From Macrotrachela quadricornifera (taxonomy: Eukaryota; Rotifera; Eurotatoria; Philodinida; Philodinidae): 64,000 bases of DNA. The stretch lies in NCBI GenBank assembly GCA_022393335.1, contig JAJEKB010021085.1, positions 1-64,000 on the forward strand, written 5' to 3'. The translations under genes were made by a program, and so were the position numbers. The notes under the pieces were generated by a model that worked only from the letters and a program-made list of their open reading frames with translations, was not told the origin of the DNA and ran no database searches. Below, one piece after another: positions 62,415-64,000 of this stretch; positions within the stretch are counted from its first letter, which is position 1, and every line of letters starts with the position of its first letter.

Positions 62415-63587
62415 ATGAATAATAATCACAAAGCACATAAATTTGAAAAAATTAATGAACAAAATACATCCTTTCGAACTGAACCTATGCGAGAACGTCG
62501 ACATGCTTTAGCTGATACATCAACAGTATCAACAAATACTAATACATCTGGTCAGAATCAATGTTATTATCAATTAGCTGAACGTGTTCGAGAACTTGAA
62601 AAAGAAATTGCACCTGATCTTCGTTTTTATCAATTACCACCAAATTATTCACCATTTTCAGCTATAACACCATGTTCAAATATTAGTGGAGCTGGTTTTT
62701 CAAATTATTCACATCCACAAAATTTTCCAATAAATCTACTTTCACCTAATTCATCTGTACCAACTCATCCATGTGGTTTATCTTCAAAAGTTATCGAGCG
62801 TGCTCATCTTATTCCCGAACGGTTAGATAATATATTAATTAATTCTACAATATATTAATATTTGTTTTTATCTAGATTTTGGATTCAATGGCAAGAAAAA
62901 CAAATGCAAAATCGAATAGAAGAACTTGAATATATTAAAAATAGTTTAACTAGTCCATCAAATGAAGTTAATTTAGGAACAACAAATCGTCGAAAAAGTC
63001 TTTTATTACTTCATAATGCACAACGTCGTGTTAGTTTTCCTCGATCTACAAATAATTATAAAACAGTATCAACAAGTATTGGTAGTGAAACACCTTCATC
63101 AAATATTGATAATCATAATTCATTCAGTTTTGATCAACGATCGATAGATGATGCAGATATAGATAATCTAAATGATTTGAATATATCTTCGCCTAAAGAA
63201 CCAACGACTCCTATTCAATGTGTTCGAAAACCTCATTCAACACTTGATCGTTCTCGTTTATCTATATTCTTACCATTTTCTAATACAAATTTACTAGAAC
63301 AAACAATGCTTACTAATAATTTGACTAAATCTATATCAGAAAAACCAAATGATATTAAAAATAATTTAAACCAAACAAATTCATCTGAAAATAATATTGA
63401 TGATGTAGCACAAATTGCTACTGAATTTAATTTTACATTACTTTTACGAGAAAGAAAAGGTCGAACAAGTCCATTAGTATATTCAAAATCAATTATTAAT
63501 CGTACTATTAAATTTGGTTCATCATCAAAAAATGATCCATTAATATATCAAAATGAAACATCATCTGATGAAGAAATGGTAATTTAA
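62415..63587 (+). CDS. Unrecognised coiled-coil, Ser/Asn-rich protein
   Basis: Two exons, 62415-62821 and 62876-63587, joined in phase by a 54 bp intron, give 372 aa from the first Met (MNNNHKAHKFEK). The frame stays open upstream to an acceptor at 62366, so earlier coding exons are possible. Contents: a charged helix (YYQLAERVRELEKEIAPDL, about 51-72), a Pro/Ser-rich stretch, a second helix WIQWQEKQMQNRIEELEYIK around 138-157, basic RRKSLLLL and QRRVSF motifs resembling phosphorylation sites, and an acidic C-terminus SSDEEMVI. No catalytic domain, signal peptide or membrane segment. I do not recognise the family; a cytoskeletal or scaffold role would be a guess. Confidence 0.7.
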
Positions 63588-64000
63588 AAATATTTTAAAG
63601 CTTATTTAATTCAGATTTTAAATTATTTTTTTCTTCTTTACCTGATTTTTCATATATATGTAAAAACAAACAAAGTCGTCTGTTTAAACAAGAAAAAACT
63701 GACTGAAAATTTATTTTATAAGTTCTTTCTATGCACTTGATACGATGATAAATAAACATAAATTTTGTCTACAAATTCTTTTCAATCAGAATACTTCCTA
63801 TTTTAAGGTTTCATATTACATGATACACAAACACAGCCTTTTCATTATAAAGTATATCTTGAGATATATTCAACTTAATGAAGAGTGATGAAACCATATC
63901 TACATATGTTAATAAGAAACCTTCTATATATTTATTTCTAGAGATGAAATGATTTTCTCATCTAACCATTGATCAATATCTTTCAAAGATGGAGCAATTC
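63588..64000. other. AT-rich downstream sequence to window end
   Basis: Presumably 3' untranslated region and spacer of the preceding gene. Nothing else seen. Confidence 0.4.

Overview
The window looks like nuclear DNA of a bdelloid rotifer, probably a very AT-rich one such as Rotaria. This is inference. The support is animal gene content (LIM-homeobox, ABCA transporter, Tousled-like kinase, LEV-9-like complement-control protein), mostly 45-65 bp GT-AG introns, strong A/T third-position bias, many small non-autonomous DNA transposons, and a mucin-stalked type II membrane protein. Exon models were built by reading splice sites by eye and checking that reading phase is kept across every junction. 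No database search was run.

Layout: (1) 1.9-3.0 kb: minus-strand gene for a small tail-anchored membrane protein, followed by decayed tandem copies of its last exon. (2) 4.5-8.3 kb: minus-strand LHX3/4-type homeobox pseudogene with three nonsense codons and a frameshift. One of its short introns holds a 2.74 kb transposable element with 742 bp terminal inverted repeats. (3) 8.9-9.6 kb: ubiquitin-ribosomal protein eL40 fusion. (4) 10.5-11.0 kb: intronless Josephin deubiquitinase. (5) 12.5-23.2 kb: full-length ABCA1/4/7-type transporter, 31 exons and 2234 aa. (6) 23.5-24.3 kb: convergent small gene for a secreted, dibasic-site precursor, possibly an undescribed neuropeptide. (7) 28.8-31.0 kb: mucin-stalked membrane protein. 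(8) 32.9-34.4 kb: anamorsin (CIAPIN1). (9) 35.8-40.6 kb: Tousled-like kinase with a hAT-like element in one intron. (10) 43.0-46.3 kb: LEV-9-like secreted protein (WAP-like plus ten sushi domains). (11) 47.3-48.7 kb: glutamine synthetase. (12) 53.4-54.7 kb: ABHD13-like hydrolase with a myristoylation motif. (13) 57.7-60.5 kb: glycyl-tRNA synthetase without a WHEP domain. (14) 62.4-63.6 kb: unrecognised coiled-coil protein.

The genes show no operon or shared pathway; this is an ordinary gene-dense chromosome stretch with housekeeping genes between AT-rich spacers. Three short hAT-like elements (27.8, 32.4 and 37.1 kb) share a CAGAG-type end and each is flanked by an 8 bp target duplication, so one non-autonomous family has probably been active here. 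The best candidates for something new are the peptide precursor at 23.5-24.3 kb, the long-TIR element with no recognisable transposase, and the exon-modular mucin stalk.
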